A DNA stretch of 64,000 nt. It comes from Thuidium tamariscinum (lineage: Eukaryota; Streptophyta; Bryopsida; Hypnales; Thuidiaceae). Below are positions 37,701 to 48,600 of the stretch, one piece after another (positions within the stretch are counted from its first letter, which is position 1; each line of letters opens with the position of its first letter). Location of the stretch: assembly GCA_947034885.2 (NCBI GenBank), contig OX344755.2, positions 188,501-252,500 of the forward strand, read 5' to 3'. The notes beneath the pieces were generated by a model. It saw only the letters and a program-made list of their open reading frames with translations, was not told the DNA's origin and made no database searches. The position numbers and the translations under genes were made by a program.

Positions 37701-37703
37701 TAT

Positions 37704-37996
37704 AGGACGAAATTTTGAAGGCAAGAAGAGACTATTGTAGGGTTGTTTCCTTGGCAATTCCATATGTTGTGCAAAAACTGCAAACCAACCTTAAATACCT
37801 GATGTTTAGAATTTTTGAAGAAATTTTTTTTTTTTTTTCAAAAGTTTCAAAAAGTATTAAGAAACTAAAATCTAAATTAAAAAATTAATTAATTAAATTA
37901 ATAAGTAACGTGGCACAATCTTGGCCATGTCAAACTACTAATGTGGCACTGTTTCTAAAGTTTCCACACTCTAGGAACTTGCAATTACCCTCAAAT
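37704..37996. mobile_element. MITE of the GATGAAATTTGAGG family, diverged
   Basis: The left end, GGACGAAATTTTGAAGG(c)AAGAAGAGACT, and the right end, CCCTCAAATTTCATCC, are imperfect inverted copies. The same tip is found at 38091, 40604 and 57506. The interior contains 'gtggcacaatcttggccatgtca', similar to 'gtggcacactctcgaccacatca' in the 38091 copy. Confidence 0.45.
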
Positions 37997-38090
37997 TTCA
38001 TCCAATGATTACTTTGAAGCCTAAGTAAGCTAGTAGAGAAGCTTAGGCTAGCCAATTAATTAGGAACTTAGGAGATAGAATGACATTCCC

Positions 38091-38376
38091 ATTAGAGGGG
38101 ATTTGAGGCCAACAAGAGACTGCGAAAGCCCTGTTCCCAAAATTGTTCCCAATACTGTCAGGTCAGCAATTAATTAATTAATTATTTTTTTTAAAGTTCG
38201 TCTTGAAATGCAAAAAGAAGTCCAAATTTTTTATTTTTTATTTTCAAAAAAAAATCGGTGATGTGGCACACTCTCGACCACATCAGTAGAGGCCAATTTT
38301 GCATTTCTGTGGCAAATTCCTACATTCATTGCACTGGTAACTCACAGTCTCTTGTTGGCCTCGAATCCCCTCTAAT
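38091..38376. mobile_element. 286-bp MITE with 32-bp TIRs, GATGAAATTTGAGG family
   Basis: The left arm (38091-38122) begins ATTAGAGGGGATTTGAGGCC and continues AACAAGAGACTG. The right arm (38345-38376) is its inverse with one mismatch. The interior is AT-rich with 'gtcagcaattaatta' and 'gtggcacactctcgaccacatca'. Non-coding. Confidence 0.7.
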
Positions 38377-40603
38377 GAATTAAGATTTGGTAAAGGTCTA
38401 GTCACTCTAGTGAGACTAGAATTAAGGTCCAATGAGACAAAGTTTGAGGTTATTTAAAAGTATGAATTAAAAAAAAGTGCATAAAATTTTAGGCCTTTTC
38501 AAAATCATAAGTTTCTAGATAATGGGAAGTTTAGGAACTTTGCTATATTAGATATCTAATGTAGTCAGAAGATTATATCATCAAATATTATTTTTTAATT
38601 CAAAATTTGAATAATTTTTGAATAATTAAAAAAATTAAATTAAATTAAATTAACTTTAAACTTTGAATAATTTTTATAAAAAATTATTATTCAATATTTT
38701 AACTAGTAGTTAGTTTACAATTTAGAGGGTGGATGCATGGTTTGGTATCTCACTATTTGTCACTAGTTGATTTACTACTCAACAAACAAAAACCATCTAA
38801 AGATAGCCTTCATAAATCTACACATACATCAATGTTTTGTTTTTTTCAATTTGGAGCAAAATTGCACTTATTTTTTTTGCCTAGCACCACACTTGTAGAA
38901 AGTAAACAATAAAATTTTGAATGAAATTGCCAATAAATTTTCTTAAACCATTGGATGAAATCACCAGATTATGGATGAAAATAGGATGATGGATATGTAT
39001 TATGTACTAATATTATATTTTCCATCTAATATATGAATGAATGTTGAAATTTGGAGCACCACAATAAAATGAAGTATTGCCACTTTGAGACTTTACAAGA
39101 AATGAAAAAAATCCAACACTAATATACATATCTAAAGATAGATTTTATAAATGGTCAATTGAAAAACACACCTATTTTGAACTTCAAATATACTATGCAA
39201 AAAAATAAAAAAATAAAAATCTATAAGAAAATGACTTCCAAAAATTGGACCTAATTTCATGCTATAAACAATTGTAACCATATGAAATACAATGATATTG
39301 GTACCAAAGATTTCATTTTTAGATGAAGAATGTTTTTATTTACTCATACTTTAGTAACTATAAACCATTTCCATATGTTTGTGTTTTAAGAAAAGTCCAG
39401 ATGTATACAATTAATTGTTGTGACAATCCATATATTTATCTTTGAGAGTCAATAATTCAATGTTGATAGACATTGGTTGTCAAAATTAATATATGGATGT
39501 TTTTTTATCCAAATTATTATGTTTTTAATCCAAAAATAGCATTAAAAACTATAATACTTTGTGAGATATTTACATTGAAATGCATACACCTCCCTGAAAC
39601 ATTTACATTTACATTTACATTGACCTTGACCTTGTAACATGGTTATTGAGACACCAAACCATGCATCTACCTTGATGAACAACCTTGAAACAATATTTCT
39701 ATGGCCTCAAATCTCAACTAATAATTTGGAGGCGAGAAAGGTAATTGAAATCCTTTATTTAGGGTTGACCCTCCTTCCTTTTTAATTCTCTTTAATTCTT
39801 GTATATGAAGATTTTACGAATTCTTAGTGATGGAAAATAGTGATTAGTATGTTTGTAGATGATGGAAATGTTTGCTAATTTATTTAATTTGACTCATAAA
39901 TCTCCTTGTGTGCTTCAAATTATGTGAAAGACTAATCCAACTATAATAAAGTAGAAGGATTTAGACGTGTGTTTGGCACTTACCACTTGAAGAAGATACT
40001 TTAGTTTCCAAGACTCTATATTGGCAATACATAGTAATGTGACATACCAAACAAACCTTGAGTGTAAGAATCAAGAAGATGACAAAATATTGTAAGTAAC
40101 AATAAACTAGAATATACTCCCTCTTTTCTACTAAAAGCCTCCAAATCAAGGAGAATCTTTTTTTCACTAAAGACCTCCATCTCTTGATTTTGACCATTTA
40201 GTAAGAGGTTTTTTGGTATTGAATGGCCTTGTGTGGCCAAGTGAAAGAATGTTGGAGGATACCTTCAGATGTGCAAGTTTGGCCTTGCTTCTTTAAAGCT
40301 TATTGTATGAAATGCTCCTTCAAACACCAGTGTTGACAATATGTTTAGTGATGACTTCATTGCCATGAAAATTTGATTATAAAGCCAACTAGATTTCCTT
40401 ATTGTGGATTTTTAGGTTAGCAAACATGCTTCTAGAATCCTAGTGTTACCACCACCCTTTAGATAATCTAAAATGATAGAACTAGCATCATTTACAAACT
40501 ATGCTCAAAAATCATACTTTGTATATGGATTTGGGATGTCTAAACAATGGCACCTAAACTAAACATTTTGCATAGATATAAGGGATGGATTTATTGTTTT
40601 TGA
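38377..40603. other. AT-rich intergenic sequence, no gene seen
   Basis: Only low-complexity frames, such as 39961-40240 on the minus strand. A small tandem of TTACAT units lies at 39603-39620. Confidence 0.45.
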
Positions 40604-40880
40604 ATGCATTAGATGAAATTTGACGCCTCTAGAAGACTGCAAGTTTTTGAACTATGGGAATGCAAAAATTGCCATGGGAATGCAGAATTGAAGGAAAGTT
40701 ATGTGGTTTATAGACTGCCACGTCATTGATTTTTTGGAGGACTTTTTTTCACATTTCATGACATCCTCCCATTTTATTTTGGTAAATGTTGGCCTGACAA
40801 CAACCAATGATATCGGGAATTTAGTTTAGGGAGTAGACCTGAAATGGCCCTCTAGAGGCCTCAAATTTCATCTAATGCAT
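40604..40880. mobile_element. 277-bp MITE with 30-bp TIRs, GATGAAATTTGAGG family
   Basis: The left end, ATGCATTAGATGAAATTTGA then CGCCTCTAGA, is mirrored by TCTAGAGGCC then TCAAATTTCATCTAATGCAT with one mismatch. After the tip it reads AGAAGACTGCAAG, the same internal motif as the other members. The interior contains 'gactgccacgtcattgattttttgg' and 'ggcctgacaacaacc'. Non-coding. Confidence 0.75.
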
Positions 40881-41446
40881 GTATTGCTAATACTACTGTA
40901 ACTAAAAATATGGTTAATTTTTTAAGGAGAAGATTATTAGAGGTTTTTAGTGGAACAAAGGGAGTATATTGGTGAATGATAATATATCAAAATTTAAAAT
41001 AAACATTGAAATTCTAAGAACAAATTCTTCAAAGAAATTTTCAAGAAGAATTGTTGTACAAATACAACATTGGAGTTGTTTTATGAACATATATTTCTAT
41101 TGCAATAATTGTAGTATTTTATGACTTAAAAAACATAACTAGAGGTGATTGACAATTTTAAGTAATCACATTCTTGAAGGTAAAGTGGGGAGCTACAACA
41201 ACTTCAAGACAAAGTAATTTTAGGTTAACACTTCATAAGCAAGGGCTAGCTCTCTACAATGAACAATGACTTATAAGCCTTGGCAATAAACAAATAAAGG
41301 TCTTCAATGAACTATTATTGTTATATAATGTTCTTTGTATAGGATTAAAATTTACTAAGTAAGTTGTGATGGAAGAAGAGAGAATTTGTTTGTGCTTCTT
41401 ACTAGCCTCCATTTTGTAGCCTTTTACTTTGATTTTTTCTTGTATC
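40881..41446. other. AT-rich intergenic sequence, no gene seen
   Basis: Nothing recognisable beyond short AT-rich frames. Confidence 0.4.
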
Positions 41447-41450
41447 TTAA

Positions 41451-42248
41451 CCCCTAAATGCCCAAGCCTTTTCGAGTGTGTTTTGACTATGGAAAAAGTG
41501 CATTGGCTTGTAGTCATCTCTAATGAAGCAAGTTGATTTTTTTCAAAATCTAACTGTATAGATGTTTAAAGAATTTTTTTTAGTAAGTACTCAAATTTTG
41601 AGTGCAAAATTGTATAGGAGTTGTGAGATTATAAAGAGAGAAGATTACATTTTCTATATTTAGTATGTTGCCTTTTTCCTTAATGTTTCTCAAATTTGTA
41701 TATAAATTTTTTTGGAGATTGGAGGTAACATAAACAACTACATAGAGTGTTAGCACACTAAAATGCATTTCTAAGAAACTTGATTTCACATGAAAAGCTA
41801 TTAAACTCATTACACAATCCACCTTGTAATTGTTGAAATGCAATTATTTTTTATAGGTAGAAATTGCAAATAGCTCCAAATCAATAGTTGTATGTTAAAA
41901 TTTTCAATGGTGAATATCATGAAAACACTTTACACTTTACATTTGAACCATTCTTGAAGCAAATAGATATGTACAATTTTTAAAATCTCAAATCAAGTGA
42001 AATTGCTAAATGCTAGGAAATGAAGAAAAATTGGTAAGCTTTACTCTTCACTTTTGGTACATGTATGCCTTCGAAGACCTCTCAATAATCAAATATATAC
42101 TTTTTTTTAGTGAAAAGCAAAAATTTTCAATAGTTAATCCTTAAAATTGCCCAATTTTTTTTTTAAATGGTCAAAGCAATTTAACTGCCCGCTCAAAAAG
42201 GCCTGAAATTTCGGATTGACCATATATGGTCAACTGGGTAATTAGGGG
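41451..42248. mobile_element. Second type of TTAA-flanked element, 798 bp
   Basis: TTAA at 41447-41450 is followed by CCCCTAAATGCCCAAGCC. At the right, CAACTGGGTAATTAGGGG is followed by TTAA (42249-42252). The left tip matches the TTAA-MITE family. The right tip, read inward (CCCCTAATTACCCAGTTG), is closer to the piggyBac tip CCCTTAACTGGG. The interiors do not match copies 1-4. It may be a separate subfamily or a chance pairing of two ends. Confidence 0.4.
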
Positions 42249-42252
42249 TTAA

Positions 42253-43057
42253 GTTTCAATTGCTAAGTATATTTATTTTTGATGTGCGTCTTCATGTTTG
42301 TGATTTTGTGAGCTAAATGAACTAGATTATGTCCTTTAGTGATAGTAAGTGCCCCTCCTACTTGAAGTACTCAATTTGCTTCAATACATTAGATAATAAA
42401 TTGTGCACTTTAGCTTCTTCAACTTTGTCACATTTAGGCTGATTTTTGGTCCTTTCAAGAAAGAAAAATGTCTATTCATGGCTAGGTTGCAATTGCAAGA
42501 TGTTCCAATACTTTGATTGGCCTTCAATATTAGAAAAAGAAATCCTACCAAATTGTTTCATCTTTGGCTACAATGTTGCTTCTTTAATTGGCCTCAAAGC
42601 ATCTCCAACAAAAAATAATTCTAAAAGGCCAACAAGTTAAAAAAGTGCTCAAGCTCTAAAATGGCCTAGCTCTTTAAGAGCGTGTTCTATTTGTATATGT
42701 TGTTCTTTCATAGCCCTCAACAATGTACAAATGGTGTACATGTTAGGACGTGGATAACTTTAGAGCCCTATGCCATGTCAACTTCAAATTTTTATAACTA
42801 ATTCCAAAAAGCTTTGAAAAATATAAAACAACTTGGGTTACATTTTCCATTTGCCTTTCAAGGAAAATTTATTAAAAAACATTTCAAGACGTTTCACCTC
42901 CCTAGAATTCAATTACAACCCTTAGATGGTCTATTTATGAACTTACCGTAGATATGATAGATGGATTTTTAATTACACTAGCCTAATAGAATCAATTTCT
43001 TTCTTTCTCTCTCCACTCTTCATTTATACCAATGATTTAACCTTCTAAGGACATTGT
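42253..43057. repeat. AT-rich intergenic sequence with the second copy of a dispersed repeat
   Basis: About 42720-42960 matches 37385-37670 (see there). No gene seen. Confidence 0.4.
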
Positions 43058-44278
43058 CACTATAAAAAACTCGTGTTTTCTGTGTCGTCAAAACAAAAAC
43101 ACGTCATGTTTTTTAAAAACACGACAGTGCTCGCAGGATTTTATTAGATGTCACTGGAAACATTGCATGTTTTTTGATATGTCCACTGAGACAGGGATGT
43201 TTTTTTGGACATCACATAGAACATGGTAAGATTTTTTCAAACATCCAAAAAAACATAGATGGCCACGTCAGCAAAGAGTTCATTCTAATTTTTTTTAAAT
43301 TAATTAAAAAATTTATGGTCTGTAGTAAAAATTGATCACAAGTGAAAAATTTAGAGAAAGGGCAGCCACGTGGCATGTTTTGCAAAAAAAAAGGGAATGG
43401 ATGGATGATTTGAATGCATAATATGGATGAAAACAAGTGGTCTTTATACTAGTTCAGTGGTGGGAGGAGAGACAATCAATATGGGATATGCAAAAATAAT
43501 GTTGACATGTTCAAGGAAACATCTTGATGTTTGAAATGACATGACATGTCTGAAATGACGTGACATGTTTCAAATGACATCAACATATTCAATTGTCAAG
43601 TTGCCATTTTCTCAAATCCCATATCCTTTGTCTCACCTAAGGCTGAGAAAGGATATAAGTATAGGCTTTTTCTCCTTCATTTTCATTAACTTTAAATGAA
43701 GAAATCTTTTCATTTCACCATCAAAAGTTCTCAAAAAGGTAAGTGGTAAGTTTTTTAATTTTTTTAGTTTTTTAATTTTATTTATTTGTTTTATTTTATT
43801 CTTTATTTTAATATTCTTTATTTTCTGACTTGGATTTGTAGATACAGTGTACTAACTAACGTTTAATTTGACGTCTTAAAAAACACCATTACAATTTTCA
43901 AGTGACCCAAAAGTGTGCTGACAAAGCATGCCACATCAGCATAACTTGGAGTCCACGTCAGTATAATTTGGAGTCCAGGTCAGCATAATTTGGGGTCCAC
44001 GTCACAAAAAACATGGATGAGGTAATGGATGAAAAAAATCATAGGTGGCACTGCCCGCCAAAAAGTTGCTGATGTGGACCTTTTTGCATTGCCAAATGGC
44101 ACTATTTGGGTCCTTCAAATTACCCTGTCTTGAAGGATGTCCAAAAAAAAGAACGTGTTTTCCGTTTTTTCCACCATGTTTTTTGCTTGTCCATTTTGAC
44201 GGATTTTAGGAGACATCATGTTTGACACGAAAATCGCGTTTTTTTTGACGTCCCAGAATTTCCTGTTTTCTTATAGTG
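43058..44278. mobile_element. 1221-bp non-autonomous CACTA element with TGT target duplication
   Basis: It starts CACTATAAAAAACTCGTGTT and ends GTTTTCTTATAGTG, with TGT directly duplicated on both sides (43055-43057 and 44279-44281). The subterminal DNA is full of short motifs typical of CACTA elements (cgtgttttc, gacgtc, acatgtttga, gtccacgtcagcataatttgg repeated near 43935-44000). No transposase is visible, so it would need help from an autonomous relative. Confidence 0.75.
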
Positions 44279-44281
44279 TGT

Positions 44282-44913
44282 GGACCAAAGTGGTCTAGTG
44301 GACAACTTTACTTGGCACTCTTGGATGGAAAAAATGTTTATCATCTATTTTGGAGTTTTTGTTGTGACTAGTATTGCAAAGTCCCTCATTATGGTCTTGT
44401 TGACTTTTCTAAAAAAGAAGATTCTCAATCTACTAATTATCCTTGCACTATATTTTAGCCATTTCTCGATAATATCACTTCATGTGAATTTTAATCATAA
44501 AAATGATGTTTTTTGAATTCGATACCACCTAATGAAATGAACCTTATCAAGTATAGTATCTTTACCAATTGAAAATTTCAAAAAATTCAAAAAATTCAAT
44601 ATTTTATAGCAATATGAACTTTGATCCTACAACCGTAGTTTGTTAATTTTCAAACTTAAAGTGACACAACAACTTTGGTCTATAACATGATATTTTGCAC
44701 TATAATAGACATCCATGGTAAAAACTTCATGTTTTTTAAGTATATTTAATTTGTATTTGATATGAATTTTCGTCATACTTTTCTTTAAAAAGTCATAACA
44801 CTTTCAGCTTTTTCCAAAAAGTTGAAATCTTCATTTATACATTGTAGTAGCACATGACTTCATCTCTCAAAATAACCAATAATTATTTCATTCACATGTA
44901 GACGCAGAATAGA
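44282..44913. other. AT-rich sequence upstream of the RNA-binding protein gene
   Basis: No gene seen. It ends where base composition rises sharply, at the start of the gene's leader. Confidence 0.4.
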
Positions 44914-45605
44914 GTGATGGGAGTTCAGGCCTTGAAATCAGTGGCTATGGCCAGTTTTTCTCTCTCTCCATGCTTTTCCAACTGGTTCCAACTGAAACTG
45001 AAAGGGTACCGGTCCGGAGTGGAGTCCAGTTACGACCCCGAGTCCCCGACCCTCCGTGTATTTTCCCATGTCTCCTCTCTGACACCAGTGAGCATCATCA
45101 AACCCTAGCGCTCTTTTTCATCTCTGCTGCGCTGCACCTCTTTGATGCTCATTGTCATTGTCATTGTAGGATATCAGAATAGCACAGCATTTCTGATCAC
45201 GACGGGATGTGGGTTTGCCCCATTCTAACCTTTTTTGTTCGTTTCCACTTAGGCTAGATCCTTGTCCCTTCTCATTCAGTCTTGGGACTGTCCCTGTCGC
45301 CATGGGATCATTGTAACAGTCCAGCGTCTGCTGCTTCGCGCGTCTCTGGCTTCGAAGTGTAGGTTCGTTGCGGATGATCTCTAAGATCGATCCTCAGGTG
45401 CGCTTTTCGCGTTATGGCGGCTGTTCGGAAGAGCTGTTTCCTTTTCTCTGTTTTTTGAAAAATGACAAATCTTTCTCATGCGTCATTCAAACTTTTTAGG
45501 TATTTGATTCTTTTTGTGGCTCTGCGAGCCTTAGGTTTTGAAGAGAAGGTTTGGAGTCTAACTCTTGCGGAAGCCGAGCACGACCGTTCTCGGGAGGTTA
45601 GCGGG
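44914..45605 (+). promoter_or_regulatory. Probable core promoter and 5' leader of the hnRNP-like gene
   Basis: Composition switches from AT-rich to mixed here. A CT-rich stretch (ctctctctccatgc) and an AAACCCTAGCG element at about 45100, both common near plant transcription starts, precede the reading frame. CCTCAG|GTGCGC at 45397 and TTTTTTAG at 45499 could bound a short leader intron. The long upstream frame that reaches back to 45462 is probably not translated, because the first residues after ATG 45606 look like a genuine RG-rich start. The exact start site of transcription cannot be read from sequence. Confidence 0.45.
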
Positions 45606-48600
45606 ATGGGGCGGGGTCCTAGCAGAGGAAGAGGAAGGTTTCGGGGTAGAGGTCGTGGACGGGGAGCTGAGCCAGTTGCAGCTGCTGTTGCTGAAGTGGA
45701 GCTTGAAGCGCAAGAGCAAGTGCCGGAGCAAGACTCACCACTTTCCACGCCTGTGAAAGCCACTAGCCCTTCCAATCTTGTGCCCGTTACTGAGACTGAA
45801 ACTTTGGTTTTAATGGAGACAACCGAAGCGGTAGACGGGACGGTTACTGAACCGGAGTCAAGTGTGGAAGTGATTAGTGAGAGGCATTTGATTTCCGAGA
45901 GGAGGACTATAGAGGAGCCGCGAGGTGGTGAATTCGTAGGATTGGGTGATACTTCTGGTAATGTTGCTGGAAATGGTACTGGTGCACGGATGGAATTCTC
46001 TGTTGCAGGGCTCGAGGAATTGGAGAAGGTACCAGCTGAGATAGGGATGACTGCTTCTGCTAACGGCGACGAGAAAATGGCTCATGATGTTGGAATTGTT
46101 TTAGAAACTGTAGAATCTGAAGTTAATGTTTCCCAAGAGGTGATTGAGGCTCCTTCCTATGTGAACTTCTCAACAGTTGAAACCTCTCTTGTTAAGTCTC
46201 AAGAGAAAATATCTCTCGTTATACCACATGGCATAGTGAAAGATGTTGAGCTTCACAAACAGGAGGAAAATGTGAGTGCTGCACTTGAAACTATGAATAA
46301 GGAGCAAGCAGAAATGGTTTCTAATGCGTCTGGATCGCAGTTGCTTTCAGCAACACGTATGATAACTACGTTTGAAAGGTCATCGACAGGGCCTTCAGTT
46401 GTGGAGCCCAGTTCTTCTAATATTTTTGATGTGAAGGGTGTCGTGGAGGAGAACCCTGCAAAGTTGGAAGCGGGCGTTGTAGAATTGGACTCTGAAACCT
46501 ACTTACAGAACGAAAATCATGCATCTGCGGATGTAGGATCTGTGAAAATGGAAGTTGGAGATGAGGAAATGAACGCCGAGTTTTCAGTTGACAGGTTGAA
46601 CGAAGGTGAAGAAGCTCCGCTGGAGAATGCTGGAAGTGCCCGGGACCAAGTCGAAAAGACTTTTGAATGGCAAACGGATTATACTCTAGGTGAGTAGATA
46701 CATGAAGACTTGTCTGACCTAGTTTTGGGGTTCTTTGTGCATTGCTTCTCTCAGTAAGCTCAGAAACACTTTGTTTGACTTCCGTCCGTATTGATATTGT
46801 GCAATTATCGAACAATCTGAAGATGTGCTTCATTGTCACATGGGGCAAGCAACATCTCAGATTAAGGGAGTACGCTCTAAGGGTCTTGTATGGTCATGTC
46901 AAGAAACTAAACGAGTCCAGTCAATTTTTCCTTAGTTCCTCCAAGTCCGTGTTCTACGTATTTCTTTCTGTAAGATATCTATCTCTGTTGCTTCGACGAT
47001 TGCGGCTGAGCTAAAGAATTGAACGTTTCTCCGTGTTTTCTCGATGTCCTTATCTTGATAAATCATAATGTCTGCATAATCATTCTACAGTGCAAGGAAG
47101 GGAATGTGTCTGGTACACCTTGATCTATATCCATCCAATCTTCCAAATTCTTCTTAACACGCATAAATCCTGATAAATTTCTCAATCCCATATAAGGTGA
47201 GCCAACCTATTGTGGCTCCATTGTTTATCTGGCTTTTTAGAGGGTTGAGGAAGTATCACGTTACTGTCAGGGAGGCATAGGGGGGCGTACTGCCTCGCTT
47301 TTTCTGTTCTCTTTAGGGATGCCATGTGTTTTTAGCGAGTCTGAGAACCATGTAATATCTACCCTGAGTGCCCGAGTGACTGAAAGTAGCCGAATGACTT
47401 ATATGACAGATGGTATTGAGAAGAAGTATCAGGAACAAGATGAAGACAGGGACGGAGACTTTGAGGATTCCAAGGAGTTGAGCGGGGAGGGGGCGGAATA
47501 TGACTCTGAGGCACAGCAGTCGGTACCGTTATCAGAGAGACGGCAGCACAAAAGACTGGAGGTCTATGTCGGTGGACTTGACAAGGATACAACTGAAGAA
47601 GAGCTGAAATCCTTGTTTGAGAAAGCTGGGGAGGTGGTTCAGGTTCGACTGATGAGAAACTCTCAGACTGGCAAGAACAAAGGCTATGCGTTTATTCGCT
47701 ACGCCTCTGCTGTCATGGCTAAGCGTGCTGCAGAAGAGTTGGGAATTATTGAGGTCCGTCTATCATCACGAGAAATATCTGACAGCAGCAAGGCTGCAAG
47801 ATTCCTGGGTTGACATATGAATGCAACAGACGTATGAAGTCATATACTTGTTTCTGGGCTTGTGTATTTTGTCTGTCCAATTTACCGAAGTCAGATGTTG
47901 AGGACTGAAGTCCTGTGAAGGATAGCGAGTAGTTTTACCTGCTTATGAACTGATTTGTGTATGACTACTTGGTGACTTTGAATTAGTAGCATCTCGAACT
48001 TCTCTTGCATTATCATGTCCCATTATGGCTTAGAATCTGTTCTTGTGCACAGATTCGGGGACGAGAATGCACAGCTAAACCTAGCGAGGAAAATGATACC
48101 TTACATCTTGGCAATATCAACAAGTCGTGGAAAAAAGAGATGGTGAGTGCAAGCATTGATGCATGAATTGTATGCAAAGAACTAGTGTTCATCGCGGTGC
48201 TGTGTAAAATTGTGGCCTCTGTACAATCACAATAAAGTTTGAGAGAAGAGCTTGATGCCTTAGGGCTTGTAGGACACTTTATTTATGGATTATGTGAGCA
48301 TTGACCTTGCGCGGATCTTGATTTCAGGTATTGGAGACCTTGAAGAGCTTGAGTATCGAGAATATAGAGGAATTGACTTTGATGGACGACGCACAGGTGG
48401 AGGGTGTCAACCGTGGCTTTGCTTTTATCGAGTTTGGCACGCACAAGGATGCTTTGGAGGCTTTTCGAAAATTGCAGCAGCCAGATGCGATCTTCGGAAC
48501 TGATCGCTCAGCGAAAGTGAGATGGGCACAACCTCTTTATGAGCCAGACGAAGACACGATGTCTCAAGTAAGTATTGTACATGATTCCTTTATGATCTTT

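Noticed and set aside
45462-45605. Upstream in-frame ATG of the hnRNP-like gene
   Set aside because: The 48 extra residues are hydrophobic and unlike an hnRNP start, and a splice-acceptor-like site lies at 45499. ATG 45606, followed by an RG-rich start, is more likely.
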